Shown: piece after piece, positions 11,561 to 22,793 of the stretch
Position numbering within the stretch: the stretch's first letter is position 1
How the letters are laid out: every line of letters starts with the position of its first letter
Source of the DNA: Sweltsa coloradensis
Lineage: Eukaryota; Arthropoda; Insecta; Plecoptera; Chloroperlidae
Length of the DNA: 64,000 nucleotides
Assembly (NCBI GenBank): GCA_024449915.1
Contig: JAMZAV010002215.1
Span: 297,253 to 361,252, forward strand
Direction of reading: 5' to 3'
Notes under the pieces: generated by a model
Database searches by the model: none
The model's input: only the letters and a program-made list of their open reading frames with translations
Told to the model about the DNA's origin: nothing
Program-made: the position numbers and the translations under genes

Positions 11561-11931
11561 GGGGAAGGCTCGGGCAGGTCTGTTAGAGGATACATACTTG
11601 TTTGATGTTACGCGACAAACGCCGCGACTATACGACGCGACAAACGCGACAAACGCGATAAATTTAAAGGAGCGCATCGCGTTTTGATAGTTACTCGGAT
11701 ACGAACCCCAAGTACATTGCACGCGCTTCGGATGGATCGTTTCTAAACGTGCCCTCTATTTTCTATAGGAACTGGTGTTCTTCTGATAGGGAAGAAAACC
11801 CGTTCCTCGCGGGCCCGTCCCGAACCGGACGTGTCTAGTGCGCGTACAGCAGTATCTGGAGCCAGATCTATATGAGGAAGAGAGGAAGGAAACCACACAC
11901 GTCTCTTTCGTGGTGTATTGTGACGTGTGAC
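11561..11931. other. No recognisable gene
   Basis: Includes short CGACAAACG repeats near 11610-11660. No coding signal seen. Confidence 0.4.
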
Positions 11932-12118
11932 TACTCTAATCTCCGGTTAACTAACAAGTCCTGGTGTTTATACTCTAATCTCCGGTTAACTAAAGTCCTG
12001 GTGTTTTATACTCTAATCTCCGGTTAACTAACAAGTCCTGGTGTTTTATACTCTAATCTCCGGTTAACTAACAAGTCCTGGTGTTTTATACTCTAATCTC
12101 CGGTTAACTAACAAGTCC
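11932..12118. repeat. Tandem repeat, about 38 bp x 5
   Basis: The unit TACTCTAATCTCCGGTTAAC followed by TAACAAGTCCTGGTGTTTTA repeats five times with one small deletion. It abuts the left end of the nested transposon at 12121. A partial unit (TACTCTAATC) reappears at 20195 just past its right end, so the transposon inserted inside or at the edge of this array. Confidence 0.9.
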
Positions 12119-12463
12119 AACAATGCGATCACGTAAAACTCCAGAGATAACGATAGAAAACGATTTCTATCGTTATCTCTAGCTACAATAGATAACTTTT
12201 GCGATCACGTAACTACATAGCTAACGTTCTCTATAGAAAGCGATTTCTACTAGAAAACTTCTTTATCGACGTACGATAATAATTATCGACGTACATATTA
12301 TTGTACGTCGATAAATTATCGTACCTTCACAGCCATGATTACAGCGGTAAATCGCAAATAAAAATCTATGCAAGGCAGTGAAAAAATGAAAAAAGCGGTA
12401 AATTAAAATACGTAACAACATGACGTAAATTCATATCGTAGCCTACGTAATAAAATGATAAAA

Positions 12464-12503
<40 letters not shown>

Positions 12504-13130
12504 CATTATACAAGATGCGACAGTAAACGATCAATGTAGAAAATGTAGTGCAAGGGTGAAACAATCGAACACATCATATCCGGGTGCCAGTCACTATGTC
12601 AAACAGATTACCTCTACAGACATAACCAAGTAGCTAACATTAAACACCAAAACTAGCAATCAAGTACAACCTCATTGATACACACACACCTTACTACAAA
12701 TACAAACCGGAGAAAGTACTAGATAGCAAAGATTCAAATTATATTACAAGCCGCACAGTTATAACAGACCAAACTATACATCACAACAGACGGCAGTGCG
12801 ATCACGTAAAACTCCAGAGATAACGATAGAAAACGATTTCTATCGTTATCTCTAGCTACAATAGATAACTTTTGCGATCACGTAACTACATAGCTAACGT
12901 TCTCTATGACAGCGATTCTACTAGAAAACTTCATTATCGGTGTACAATAATAATTATCGACGTACAATTATTGTACGTCGATAAATTATCGTACCTTCAC
13001 AGCCATGTTCACAGCGTTAAATCACAAATAAAAACCATTGCAAGGCAGTGAAAAAATGAAATAAAGCGGTAAATTCAAATACGTACTAATATGACGTAAA
13101 TTCATATCGTAGCCTACGTAATAAAATGAT

Positions 13131-13134
13131 AAAA

Positions 13135-13198
<64 letters not shown>

Positions 13199-13214
13199 TA
13201 TGTTATAATAAATA

Positions 13215-13245
<31 letters not shown>

Positions 13246-13285
13246 TATTATTATTATGTTATAATAATAATAATGATAATAAATA
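13131..13285. repeat. (TAA)n/(TTA)n microsatellite with hairpin potential
   Basis: TAA repeats switch to TTA repeats and back, giving a self-complementary tract inside the inner transposon copy. The corresponding TAA tract of the outer copy is the insertion point of the LINE. Confidence 0.9.
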
Positions 13286-13978
13286 AAAAATAGTAACTAT
13301 AAATAACAAATAAAAAAAATAGTAAAAAAAAAATGTCTGTGTATTATTTATTAATTCATTGCATAATAGTAGCCTTGGTTACAATTTACAAGCCAACTGA
13401 TTTTTCAAAATTTATACAATCCCTGACCATCCAGAGAAAAGCTTTATTATTATTAGGTATGTTTAATTGGATGTAGAAAGACAGTAGGTCTTCTTGCACA
13501 AGCCTATGTTTTGTATGCAAAGTTCATACTTCGATTTCCAAGGCAAAAATACAATTGCCATCCCTTACAGCCTACAAACATTGTAGAAAAGACTTCCCTT
13601 GCAGATATGTTGATTGGCCATGTTTCTATTAGCCCACCATTTGGGAAGGCATACTAGGAAGGACAAAGTGAACACAGATAGTGTAGGCCTAAGTTAACAA
13701 ATAAGCAGCTACCAGTGGTGTCAAACTGTTTTCAAATATCAGGATTCAGCTTTTGTATGGGTAATGGCACTTTCTCAGACAAACTACACTAATTGTTTTC
13801 CAATTTCGGTCTGTTGCAAGCATAAACAGTGTAAAATAAAAACTTGTCTATTATACTTTTTATAAGGGAAATGTTGAAACTAGTTCTACAGAAACAAGGC
13901 ATTTTTGTTTACAATTCAAAATAATTAGCATGTGTGTGTGTGTGTCACATGAACACATCTACACAAGTGCCTCAGACT

Positions 13979-14058
13979 AATCTTAATAATCTTGACGATA
14001 CCTATATGTATATATTGTATAGATCAAATCGTAAATAAATACTCTACTCTACTCTACG
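13979..14058 (+). mobile_element. Short LINE 3' tail inserted in the inner copy
   Basis: Comparison with the outer copy (17575-17590) shows about 78 extra bases ending AAATCGTAAATAAATACTCT and (ACTCT)n. This is the form of a severely 5'-truncated LINE with a simple-repeat tail. It is absent from the outer copy, so it inserted after the two copies separated or was lost from the other. Confidence 0.65.
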
Positions 14059-17000
14059 TATAAATATAATGCCTCTTTTTTATTATCATTTAGGGCCCTA
14101 CACAGACAATTTTGTGTAGTGTTTTACTGAAATACAATTAAATTTGGTTAGAAATTACATCTTTATATAATTTTGGCTTCACTCGTGTGAAGGACAGAAT
14201 TGACATTTTTAAATCTAGGGGAGAGGTTTTTTTTTAAATACATATATTTTAATATCCTATTGATTAATGTGGTTGCCATACTAAAAGAAGATCAATATGG
14301 TTGTAGAGGAAGTAGGAGCAAAATGCCAATGATGCAGATTTATTAGAAATGTGGTAGGCCTACATAACTAGCTACTATTTGAGGTCTAGAATTGTGCTTA
14401 TATTTTATAGTTTATAAGCATGGACCTCTTGCAGGCTCAGGCATACTACAAAATCAAATAGTGTCTTTGTTAAAGTCAATACAATGTTTCTGTTTTAATA
14501 CAATTAAAAAATACATCCAAGCAAAAATATAAGTACCTAATACAGTACTGTACCTAGGTACCGTCTACTGTAGATAGCTAAGTCTATACTTATTGTACAT
14601 AGGCCTAGGTGGGTACATATTTTAAAGAAATGTTACTACACGTAGGATTTAACATTAGGCCTACAACTGCATAGTGCTTGAAAAGTTGAAAGATGCATTC
14701 TTAAGCACCATTCACTCAGTGTTTCTCTGCCAATCACCTACGTTACCTAGTTTAGCATTAAATATGGAAGGTACAAGTTAAGTTACCAAGTATTCAGATT
14801 TAAAATAGTTGGAAATAAATTCAAAAATAAAATCATCCATCTCAGCCGGGTATCGAACCTGGGTCTGTCATATTGGTCTTGAAGTACATGTACGTGATTC
14901 AGTATTTTGTTGATTGAGAAGGTAGAGATTCTTTTATGTGTAACGGTAACAGAGAATAGCTGTCCGTAGTGGATCATAAGGTTTGCGTGCAGGTCCGAAG
15001 TTTGATCATTGCTCACGGTCTGGGGTTTGGTCGAACTAATGTAACTGTAGGGCAAGGCTTGGGATAAGTTCTCCAAGCAAGATAAGGGCCTAAAGATGAG
15101 GGGCACTGTAGACTAGCTTAGACAAGTGATCAGTTAGCTAGGCTATAGCCTATGCTAGGCCAATCCTTCTCAGGTTGACAAAATGACATGCACTATCCTA
15201 TCGCATTAATCACAAAGCTTACATCGCAATATGAGAACAGCACCTAGATTGGGATGACATGAAATTAGGCCTAACTGTGGGTTCTAAGGCCATTGTGTAA
15301 TGTGTAGGCCCTAGACCCATCCATTAGGTGTATCGGCATAGCCTACACCGAGCCCTAGAACCGAATACTAATGCGAAAAGTAAGGTTAGGGGAACCCTTG
15401 CGATCTAGGCTAAGCATCAAAGCCTCTATTCTACTGTACTATTCTATACTACTACTCCTACCTGCCGGGCTTAAATTGACTAGGCCTAATTCTTGTGCTA
15501 TGACTGGTCGTAATTGGCCCAACAGAAAAATAATAGGGACCTTCTACGCCTGGGCCCTAGGCCCCTAGCGCAGTGTTTAACAGGACTGTCACCCACCAAT
15601 GTAAAGAAGGTTAGGTTGGTTTGCAGGCCCACATGTACACGGCTGACGGCTGGAAAACTCGGAAGGCTGTGCCACAACAGCTGTGCCAAGAGGAGGCAAA
15701 TTTAAAATAGTCCTTTACGAATAACACATTTTCGTACGATTATATGGATGCCGGCTGTACGGTGGACTAAAGTCCTTGTAATCCAGTCTTCATGGTAAGC
15801 TAACGCACAGTATGGGCTAGGGCCTAGCCTAGGCCATGGCTAAGCCTAACATACGCCTACGACAAACTGAGCAATTTGAAGATAATTTGGTTAAAGTTAT
15901 TGAACACTAGATAGTTTATAATTGTTCTGCATACCTTGTTATGTGATCTACGTGTAACAAATAACATCTAAAATGCATCATTTTATTGTTATTAAATATA
16001 AAAGAGCTGAGGCGGTATTGATATGAAACAAGTCCGCCATTTGTAATTTGAGCTTTCTATAGGTGACAACTCGTAACGCGAGTTCCTTTGCTCACGCTAA
16101 ATATTTGTCACTGTAGTTATCGTTGTCTATAGAGAAGTGATGTCACGAGTTACGTGGTCGGACTTTAAAATAGTTGTCACAGAATGAGATAACGATAGAG
16201 AGCTCATGAGCTTTCTATAGAAATCGATTTCTACAAGCTTACATGATCGCACTGCGGATATAATTATAATTGACAAGAAGAAACAAGAAACTACCCTTAT
16301 TGACGTTGCTGTCCCAATGTGCCATAACGTCGAGACTACATGGAAGAAAAAAAATTGACAAGTATAGTGAACTTGCAATTGAGATCAAGAAGATGTGGAA
16401 ACAGAAAAAGGTAAATACAATCCCATACGTGATATCGGCTAATGGCATCATACCGAAGAAGCTACATGAAAGCATTAAACAACTAGATCTTCCACCCAAT
16501 GTTTACATCGAGACTCAAAAGGCAGTAATACTCAACACGTGTAGAATAGTTCCTAAATTTCTAAACTAAGAATGATACTTCGAGATTCCGAGACAGCTTC
16601 CATCCTGACATGGTTATCGTGATTTCCCATAGTCCGAAGAGCAAATGCTAGGATGGCGACGAGAAATCGGCCACGACCGTACACAGAAGAAAAGAAAACA
16701 TCATCTACCAAACTTAAATAAATGACTTATTTTAGTTAGAGTTAAGACAAAGTAATAATGTAGGTATGTAATATAGATACACATGGAAGTACTTGACGTA
16801 AGTCCGTACAACATGTTAGCTCCGGTTTTAACCGAGTTTGTATGAAATACATCGAATAAAATAATAATAATAATAATAATAATAACTATAAATAATAAAT
16901 TTAAAAAATAGTAAAAAAAAAATGTCTGTGTATTATTTATTAATTCATTGCATAATAGTAGCCTTGGTTACAATTTACAAGACAACTGATTTTCAAGTTT

Positions 17001-18014
17001 TATACAAATCCCTGACCATCCAGAGAAAGCTTTATTATTATTATTATTATGTATGTTTAATTGGATTTAGAAAAGTTCATACTTAAGACAGTAGGTCTTC
17101 TTGCACAACCCTATGTTTTGTATGCAAAGTTCATACTTCGATTTCCAAGGCAAAATTACAATTGCCATCCCTTACAGCCTACAAACATTGTAGAAAAGAC
17201 TTCCCTTGCAGATATGTTGATTGGCCATGTTTCTATTAGCCCACCATTTGGGAAGGTATACTAGGAAGGATAAAGTGAACACAGATAGTGTAGGCCTAAG
17301 TTAACAAATAAGCAGCTACCAGTGGTGTCAAACTGTTTTCAAAATATCACAATTCAGCATTTGTATCGGTAATGGCACTTTCTCAGACAAAACTACACTA
17401 ATTGTTTTCCAATTTGGGTCTGTAGCAAGCATAAAAGTGTAAAATAAAAAACTTGTCTATTATACTTTTTATAAGGGAAATGTTGAAACTAATTCTACAG
17501 AAACAAGGCATTTTTGTTTACAATTCAAAATAATTAGCATGTGTGTGTGTCACATGAACACATCTACACAAGTGCCTCAGACTGTATAAATATAATGCCT
17601 CTTCTATTATCATTTAGCCCTACACAGACAATTTGTGTAGTGTTTTACTGAAATGCAATTAAATTTGGTAAGAAATTACATCTTTATATAATTTTGGCTT
17701 CACTCCTTGTGAAGGACAGAATTTACATTTTTAAATCTAGGGGAGAGGTGTTTTTAAATACATATTTTAATATCCAATTGATTAATGTGGTAGCCATACT
17801 AAAGAAGATCAATATGGTTGTAGAGGAAGTAGGAGCAAAATGTCAATGATGCAGATTTATTAGAAATGTGGTAGGCCTACATAACTAGCTAGTATTTTGA
17901 GGTCATAGAGAATAATTGTGCTTATATTTTATAGTTTATAAGCATGGACCTCTTGCAGGCATACTACAAAATCAAATATAGTGTCTTTGTTAAAATCAAT
18001 ACAATGTTTCTGTT

Positions 18015-18489
18015 TGTTACTTTGTATACTTGACCGACGATACGCTTTGAACGCAGTGGAGATCGAGCTGAGCAAGTTAACACTGAAAAACAGGACATCT
18101 ACCTACCAACAATACCATACTTTGCAGACAAATACCATGCAAACCCAATACATGTCATCGGATTGTTTGTTGGTGCAAGGGGGACAATCCCAAGTTTTTG
18201 TTGATTTTTGCAACACTTTTAAGTTAGGGCAAAACACTGATACAAGACGTATCGATGGTGGCATTGAAAGGTTCCATTTCCATTCTTAGGAATCACCTTT
18301 ATGGCCTAAACATGTAATTGTTTATTGTATTATTATGACTTATTTCTTGAATTTGTATTTAAATTTTAAACCTTTTTTAATTGTTATTAATCAATGAATG
18401 TTATTTTTATTCTGTGTCCTTGTGGCAATTGTATTTGTACAACAGAGTTTTGTTTTGTTAAAAAAATAAAAGTTCTCTCTCTACAATAA
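18015..18489 (+). mobile_element. LINE 3' end inserted in the outer copy
   Basis: These bases have no counterpart in the inner copy (gap at about 14490). One frame reads ADKYHANPIHVIGLFVGARG, then TIPSF. After a stop and a frameshift it continues LIQDVSMVALKGSISILRNH and LYG. This is the usual end of LINE polyproteins of the kind that close with a VGARG...IP motif. A 3' untranslated region ends AAAAAAATAAAAGTTCTCTC. The fragment is 5'-truncated and disabled. Confidence 0.7.
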
Positions 18490-20194
18490 TATTAAAAAAT
18501 ACATCCAAGCAAAAATATAAGTAGGGCCTACCTAATACAGTAGGCCTACCTAGGTACCGTCTACTGTAGATAGCTGTCAAGCCTATACTTTCTGTACATA
18601 GCCTAGGTGGGTACATATTTTAAAGAAATGTTACTACAATAGGATTAAACATTACAACTGCATAGTGCTTGAAAAGTTGAAAGATGCATTCTTAAGCACC
18701 ATTCACTCAGTGTTTCTCTGCCAATCACCTACGGTACCTTGTTTAGCATGAAATATGGAAGTACAAGTTAAGTTACCAAGTATTTAGATTTAAAATAGTT
18801 GGAAATAAATTGAAAAATTAAATCATTTATCTCAACCGGGTATCGAACCTGGGTCTGTCATATTGGTCTTGAATTACATGTACGTGATTCAGTGTTTTGT
18901 TGATTGAGTAGGTAGAGATTATTTTATGTGTACCGGTAACAGAGAATAGCTGTCCGTAGTGGATCATAAGGTTTGCGTGCAGGTCCGAAGTTCGATCGAA
19001 CTAACGTAACTGTAGGGCAAGGCTTGGGATAAGTTCTCCGAGCAAGATAAGGGCCTACAGACTAGGGGCACTGTAGACTAGCTTAGACAAGTGATGAGTT
19101 AGCTTAGGCTAGCCTATGCTAGGCCAATCCTTCTCAGTTGACAAATGACATGCACTATCCTATCGCATTCATCACAAAGCATATATCGCAATATGAGAAC
19201 AGCACCTAGCTGGTCTTACATAGGGATGACATGAATTAACTGCGGGTCAAAGACCATTGTGTAGGCCTAGGCCCTAGACCCATCCATTATGTGTGTCGGC
19301 ATAGCCTACACCAACGCCTAGAACCGAATACTAATGCGAAAAGTAAGGTTAGAGGAGCCCTGCGATCTAGGCTAAGCATCAAAGCCTCTATTCTACTGTA
19401 CTATTCTATACTACTACTCCTACCTGCCGGGCTTAAATTGACTAGGCCTAACACTTGTGATATGACTAGTCGTAATTGGCCCTACAGAAAAATAATAGGG
19501 ACTTACTACGCCTGGGCCCTAGGCCCCTAGCGCAGTGTTTGACAGGACTGTCACCCACCAATGTAAAGAAGGTTAGGTTTGTTATGCAGGCCAACATGTA
19601 GGCCTACACGGCTGACGGCTGGAAACTCGGAAGGCTGTAGCAGCTGTGCCAAGAGGAGGCAAATTCAAAAATAGTCTTTTTATGAATTACATATTTCGTA
19701 CGGCCGTATGGATGCCGGCTACACGGTGGACTAGAGTCCTTGCAATCTAGCCTTCATGGTAAGCTTACGCACAGTATGGGCTAGGCCTTACATACGCCTA
19801 CGACAAACTGAGCAATTTCTAGATTATTTGATAAAGTTATTGAACCTAGATAGTTTATTATTGTTCTGCATACCTTGTTTATGTGATCTACGTGTAACAA
19901 ATAACATCTAAAGTGCATCATTTTATTGTTATTAAATATAAAAGAGCTGAGGCGGTATGATATGAAAACAAGTCCGCCATTTGTAATTTGAGCTTTCTAT
20001 AGGTGACAACTCGTAACGCGATCTCCTTTGCTCACGCTAAATATTTGTCACTGTAGTTATCGTTGTCTATAGAGAAGTGATGTCACGAGTTACGTGGTCG
20101 GACTTTAGGATAGTTGTCCAGATTGAGAATAACGATAGAGAGCTCATGAGCTTTCTATAGAAATCGATTTCTACAAGCTTACATGATCGCACTG

Positions 20195-20961
20195 TACTCT
20201 AATCGAGATACATTCGTCAAACGGGCCAGGTGTGTAGGCTATACTTGCATTGATGTATGCGAGTGTTCCCTGTCCATGAAACCGCGTGTTAATTAATAAT
20301 TAAGCTAATAAACAACAACAGACGTTCGTCTGTAGCTGGGAACCGAAGGTATCTATGCGTTGCCCCGTATGATTCTCGTTCTCGAACCAAATAGCATGGA
20401 CCCGTGGAGAATAGAACAAGCTTGTGTGTTCTAAAGCCGATCCATAGTTTGGCGATATCTCGACTATCACTCACGCTATAATATGTCATGTGACTGTCCC
20501 ATTACACAATCCTATCTAATTACCGTAGCGAAATGTATTAACTAATATTTAATGTTGTTACGAGACATTATCGGGACCTACTATAGCATCCATCAACTTG
20601 TCTCCGAGATAGGTCGAGCATTAAAATAAAAACTAACAAAACTCTCCCAACTTACATAATGTACATCGAAATACCTAAACACATTGCAATACGACTAAAA
20701 TAATATAGACAAAACAAAAATTGTGGAACACAATTTGCTATGCCAACCTTCTACCTCTAACAAACCTTACCCTCTAACAAAATAATGAATTAGCTAGTTT
20801 GTCTGATTGCTGGGAAATGTTGTCATTGTTATTTGAATGTGTACATTGTATCCGTCACAAGTAACTCATATTGTATTATTTGCCCAATAAACTATAACTT
20901 CAACTATTATTTCAGTTAGTTGTTGGCAATATTCTGAAAGACACCTTGCACTATACTTGTA
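20195..20961. other. No recognisable gene
   Basis: Nothing beyond a partial unit of the 38-bp array at the left edge and ordinary AT-rich sequence. Confidence 0.45.
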
Positions 20962-21379
20962 ATCACACACATAACAAAAACTTGTAGAAATACAGCCAAA
21001 CCTTACACACTCAAAAGAAATGAGATCTAAAAAAAGGGCCAAGCTCATCTACCCTTCCACATTTGCGCATTCTTAATTCATAAACGTACAGTGTCCCATA
21101 ACAGCATCCTCGAAAAGCTTGGCAAAATAGAATTTGCGATTATTAATTTAAACGAAATAGTTCAACCAAGTTCTTTTTCTAATTAATTAAAACGTAATAA
21201 CATGCAAATTTTATTTTGCCAAGCTTTTCGAGGATGCTGTTATGGGACACTGTACGTTTATGAATTAAGAATGCGCAAATGTGGAAGGGTAGATGAGCTT
21301 GGCCCTTTTTTTAGATCTCATTTCTTTTGAGTGTGTAAGGTTTGGCTGTATTTCTACAAGTTTTTGTTATGTGTGTGAT
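20962..21379. repeat. Palindrome with 176-bp arms
   Basis: 20962-21137 and 21204-21379 are reverse complements with one mismatch seen by eye, separated by a 66-bp AT-rich spacer. Arm ends read ATCACACACATAACAAAAAC outside and AAGCTTGGCAAAATA inside. No target duplication was found. It may be a fold-back MITE or a recent inverted duplication. RNA from either strand would form a long double-stranded hairpin. Confidence 0.9.
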
Positions 21380-22129
21380 CTCATTACTTTTTCAAGTTCC
21401 ATTGCAAAATTATATGTTAAAATATAATAATTTTATCAAAGTTGATTTAATTTCTATGGTATTAGCAATAACAATATAGGATGTAAAATATCTAGACCCG
21501 GATTCATGTACATCCTGGGTATAGGTGGTATAACCATGGTATAACGACGGTATAAGGACTGGACCCCAATTCTTGAGTTCGTGGGAGATGACTGTTGAAA
21601 ACGCAATTGAAAACGAAGTCGTTTTCGTTTGACACTTTAAAAGATATGCGTATAGCAAAGAGCTCGAAAAAGTTCTTATTTATTCTAGATGGCAGTGCCT
21701 TCATAATCGAAAGACGAGTTGCGTGAAATGATTTGATGGTTGCAATTATGCAAACAAACAGATGAGCAAGCGCATATTATTTTGACACCTTGCTTCGACA
21801 TTGTGTTTTTTGGTGTATTGTGTGACAGAACTATGTTGTGCTGGCCTAGGGTTGGCTAGGCTTGCCAAACATGTAATGTAAGTAATAATTTTATCTAGTC
21901 CTATAGCCTAATGGAACTTTAGACCTACACTGTTGTATTATAAATAATTTTCTACATCTGGGCCTAGGTCAGGGACGGTTTCTGATTTGTTTTATGAGAG
22001 TATAATGACAACTTTTTCTCATTTCACACATAGAAGCAAAATTTAAAATGTCCGCCATTTGTTTAAAGTATCGCACTTTCCCGCCGTACTCTGCTTATAA
22101 ACCGTCAACAAGTGTCAAGTAACTATGGT
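21380..22129. other. No recognisable gene
   Basis: AT-rich sequence. Two minus-strand frames of 66 and 82 codons overlap with no supporting feature. Confidence 0.4.
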
Positions 22130-22290
22130 TACTTGTTGATTGTATAAGGCTTTATTTTAAAACCTTTATTTGGAAGCCTTCCACAAACTTTTTCAACTTT
22201 TTTTTCAAAAGAGACTATAATACTATAACCTTAATGTCCATGTAAAATATGAACATTGTAGTCCACACCCCTCTGGTCAGAATCGCGGGC
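22130..22290. mobile_element. Internal fragment of HINE type 1
   Basis: CTTTTTCAACTTT...ACCTTAATGTCCATGT...AATATGAAC...GGTCAGAATCG matches the segment near 27115-27215 and 57535-57635 of full copies. Both element ends are missing. A short AGTAGC repeat follows at 22302-22343. Confidence 0.6.
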
Positions 22291-22411
22291 CGACGTATTA
22301 GATGTAAGTACAGTAGTAGCAGTAGTAGCAGTAGTAGGAGTAGCTAACATCCTTAAAGTGTTTTTTGAGCATGTTTAAAGCCATTTTTTCACCAAGAAGG
22401 AAGGGTTTCGT

Positions 22412-22793
22412 ACCCCATAAAATTTGGCATGTGTTGTCGGGTACCTAAACCCCCTCGATTGTGATAGTTTTCAAGTTCACACCCACGTTACATGACGGCT
22501 GGGTAACCCTCGAAATCACCCCAACTCTGCTTGGTCTATAAGGTGCTTGATTGTGTAGCGCACGGCGGTTTGGTGCGGCGCCCTAACGGGCACCTAGATA
22601 CCCCAATAAAATTTGGCATGTGTTTTTTCAGGTCCCTAAACCCCCTCGATTGTGATAGTTTTCAAGTTCACATCACGTTACATGACGGCTGGGTAACACC
22701 TCGAAATCACCCCAACTCTGTTTGGGGTTTTTTAAGGTGCTTGAGTGTGTACGCACCGCGGCTTGGCTGCGGCGCCCTAACGGGCACCTAGAT
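22412..22793. repeat. Tandem duplication, about 190 bp x 2
   Basis: 22412-22599 and 22600-22793 align throughout: AAATTTGGCATGTGTT, CCCCCTCGATTGTGATAG, ACATGACGGCTGGGTAAC, then CGGCGCCCTAACGGGCACCT. They differ by small indels. The plus-strand frame at 22531-22791 spans the junction and is not otherwise supported. Confidence 0.9.

Larger units (their letters stand above)
12796..16254. mobile_element. Inner copy of the TIR DNA transposon (3.46 kb)
   Basis: Complete from CAGTGCGATCACGTAA (12796) to TTACATGATCGCACTG (16254). It is closely similar along its whole length to the outer copy and lies between the HNR and PD codons of the LINE C-terminal domain. A 3-bp cgg occurs on both sides, but a true target duplication cannot be settled. 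It has no long open frame. The small frame at 15371-15568 is also open in the outer copy, but the differences between the two are almost all amino-acid changing, so it is not a conserved protein. A tRNA-like B box lies near 14846-14858 on the minus strand. Confidence 0.85.
12505..16886 (+). mobile_element. LINE 3' fragment, split by an inner transposon
   Basis: Present as 12505-12795 and 16255-16886, inserted in a (TAA)n tract of the outer element. The first part encodes a CRKC knuckle half and, after a frameshift, ETIEHIISGC...YRHNQVANIKH. This is the typical zinc-knuckle region downstream of reverse transcriptase in LINEs with a C-terminal endonuclease-like domain. The second part (frame 16270-16569) reads DIIIIDKKKQ...LIDVAVP...KIDKYSELAIEIKKMW...PYVISANG...QKAVILNTCRIVPKFLN, the familiar C-terminal end with a PD..D nuclease-like core. 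It ends in ATAAAA and a (TAA)n tail near 16858-16886. It is 5'-truncated with a frameshift and stops, hence dead. Confidence 0.8.
12121..20194. mobile_element. Outer TIR DNA transposon, interrupted
   Basis: The left end is CAATGCGATCACGTAA at 12121 and the right end is TTACATGATCGCACTG ending at 20194, inverted copies of one another. The element's own sequence is 12121-12494 plus 16887-20194, minus a LINE insertion at 18015-18489. Subterminal palindromes lie close to both ends (AGATAACGATAGAAA...TTTCTATCGTTATCT near 12146-12180). The body is non-coding. It includes a B-box-like GGTTCGATACCCGG on the minus strand near 18838-18850. CAG-type ends would fit hAT, but no 8-bp target duplication is visible, so the superfamily is undecided. 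Confidence 0.8.

Noticed and set aside
15371..19530. Leu-rich hydrophobic frame open in both copies of the nested transposon
   Set aside because: Differences between the copies mostly change amino acids, so there is no sign of protein-level selection.
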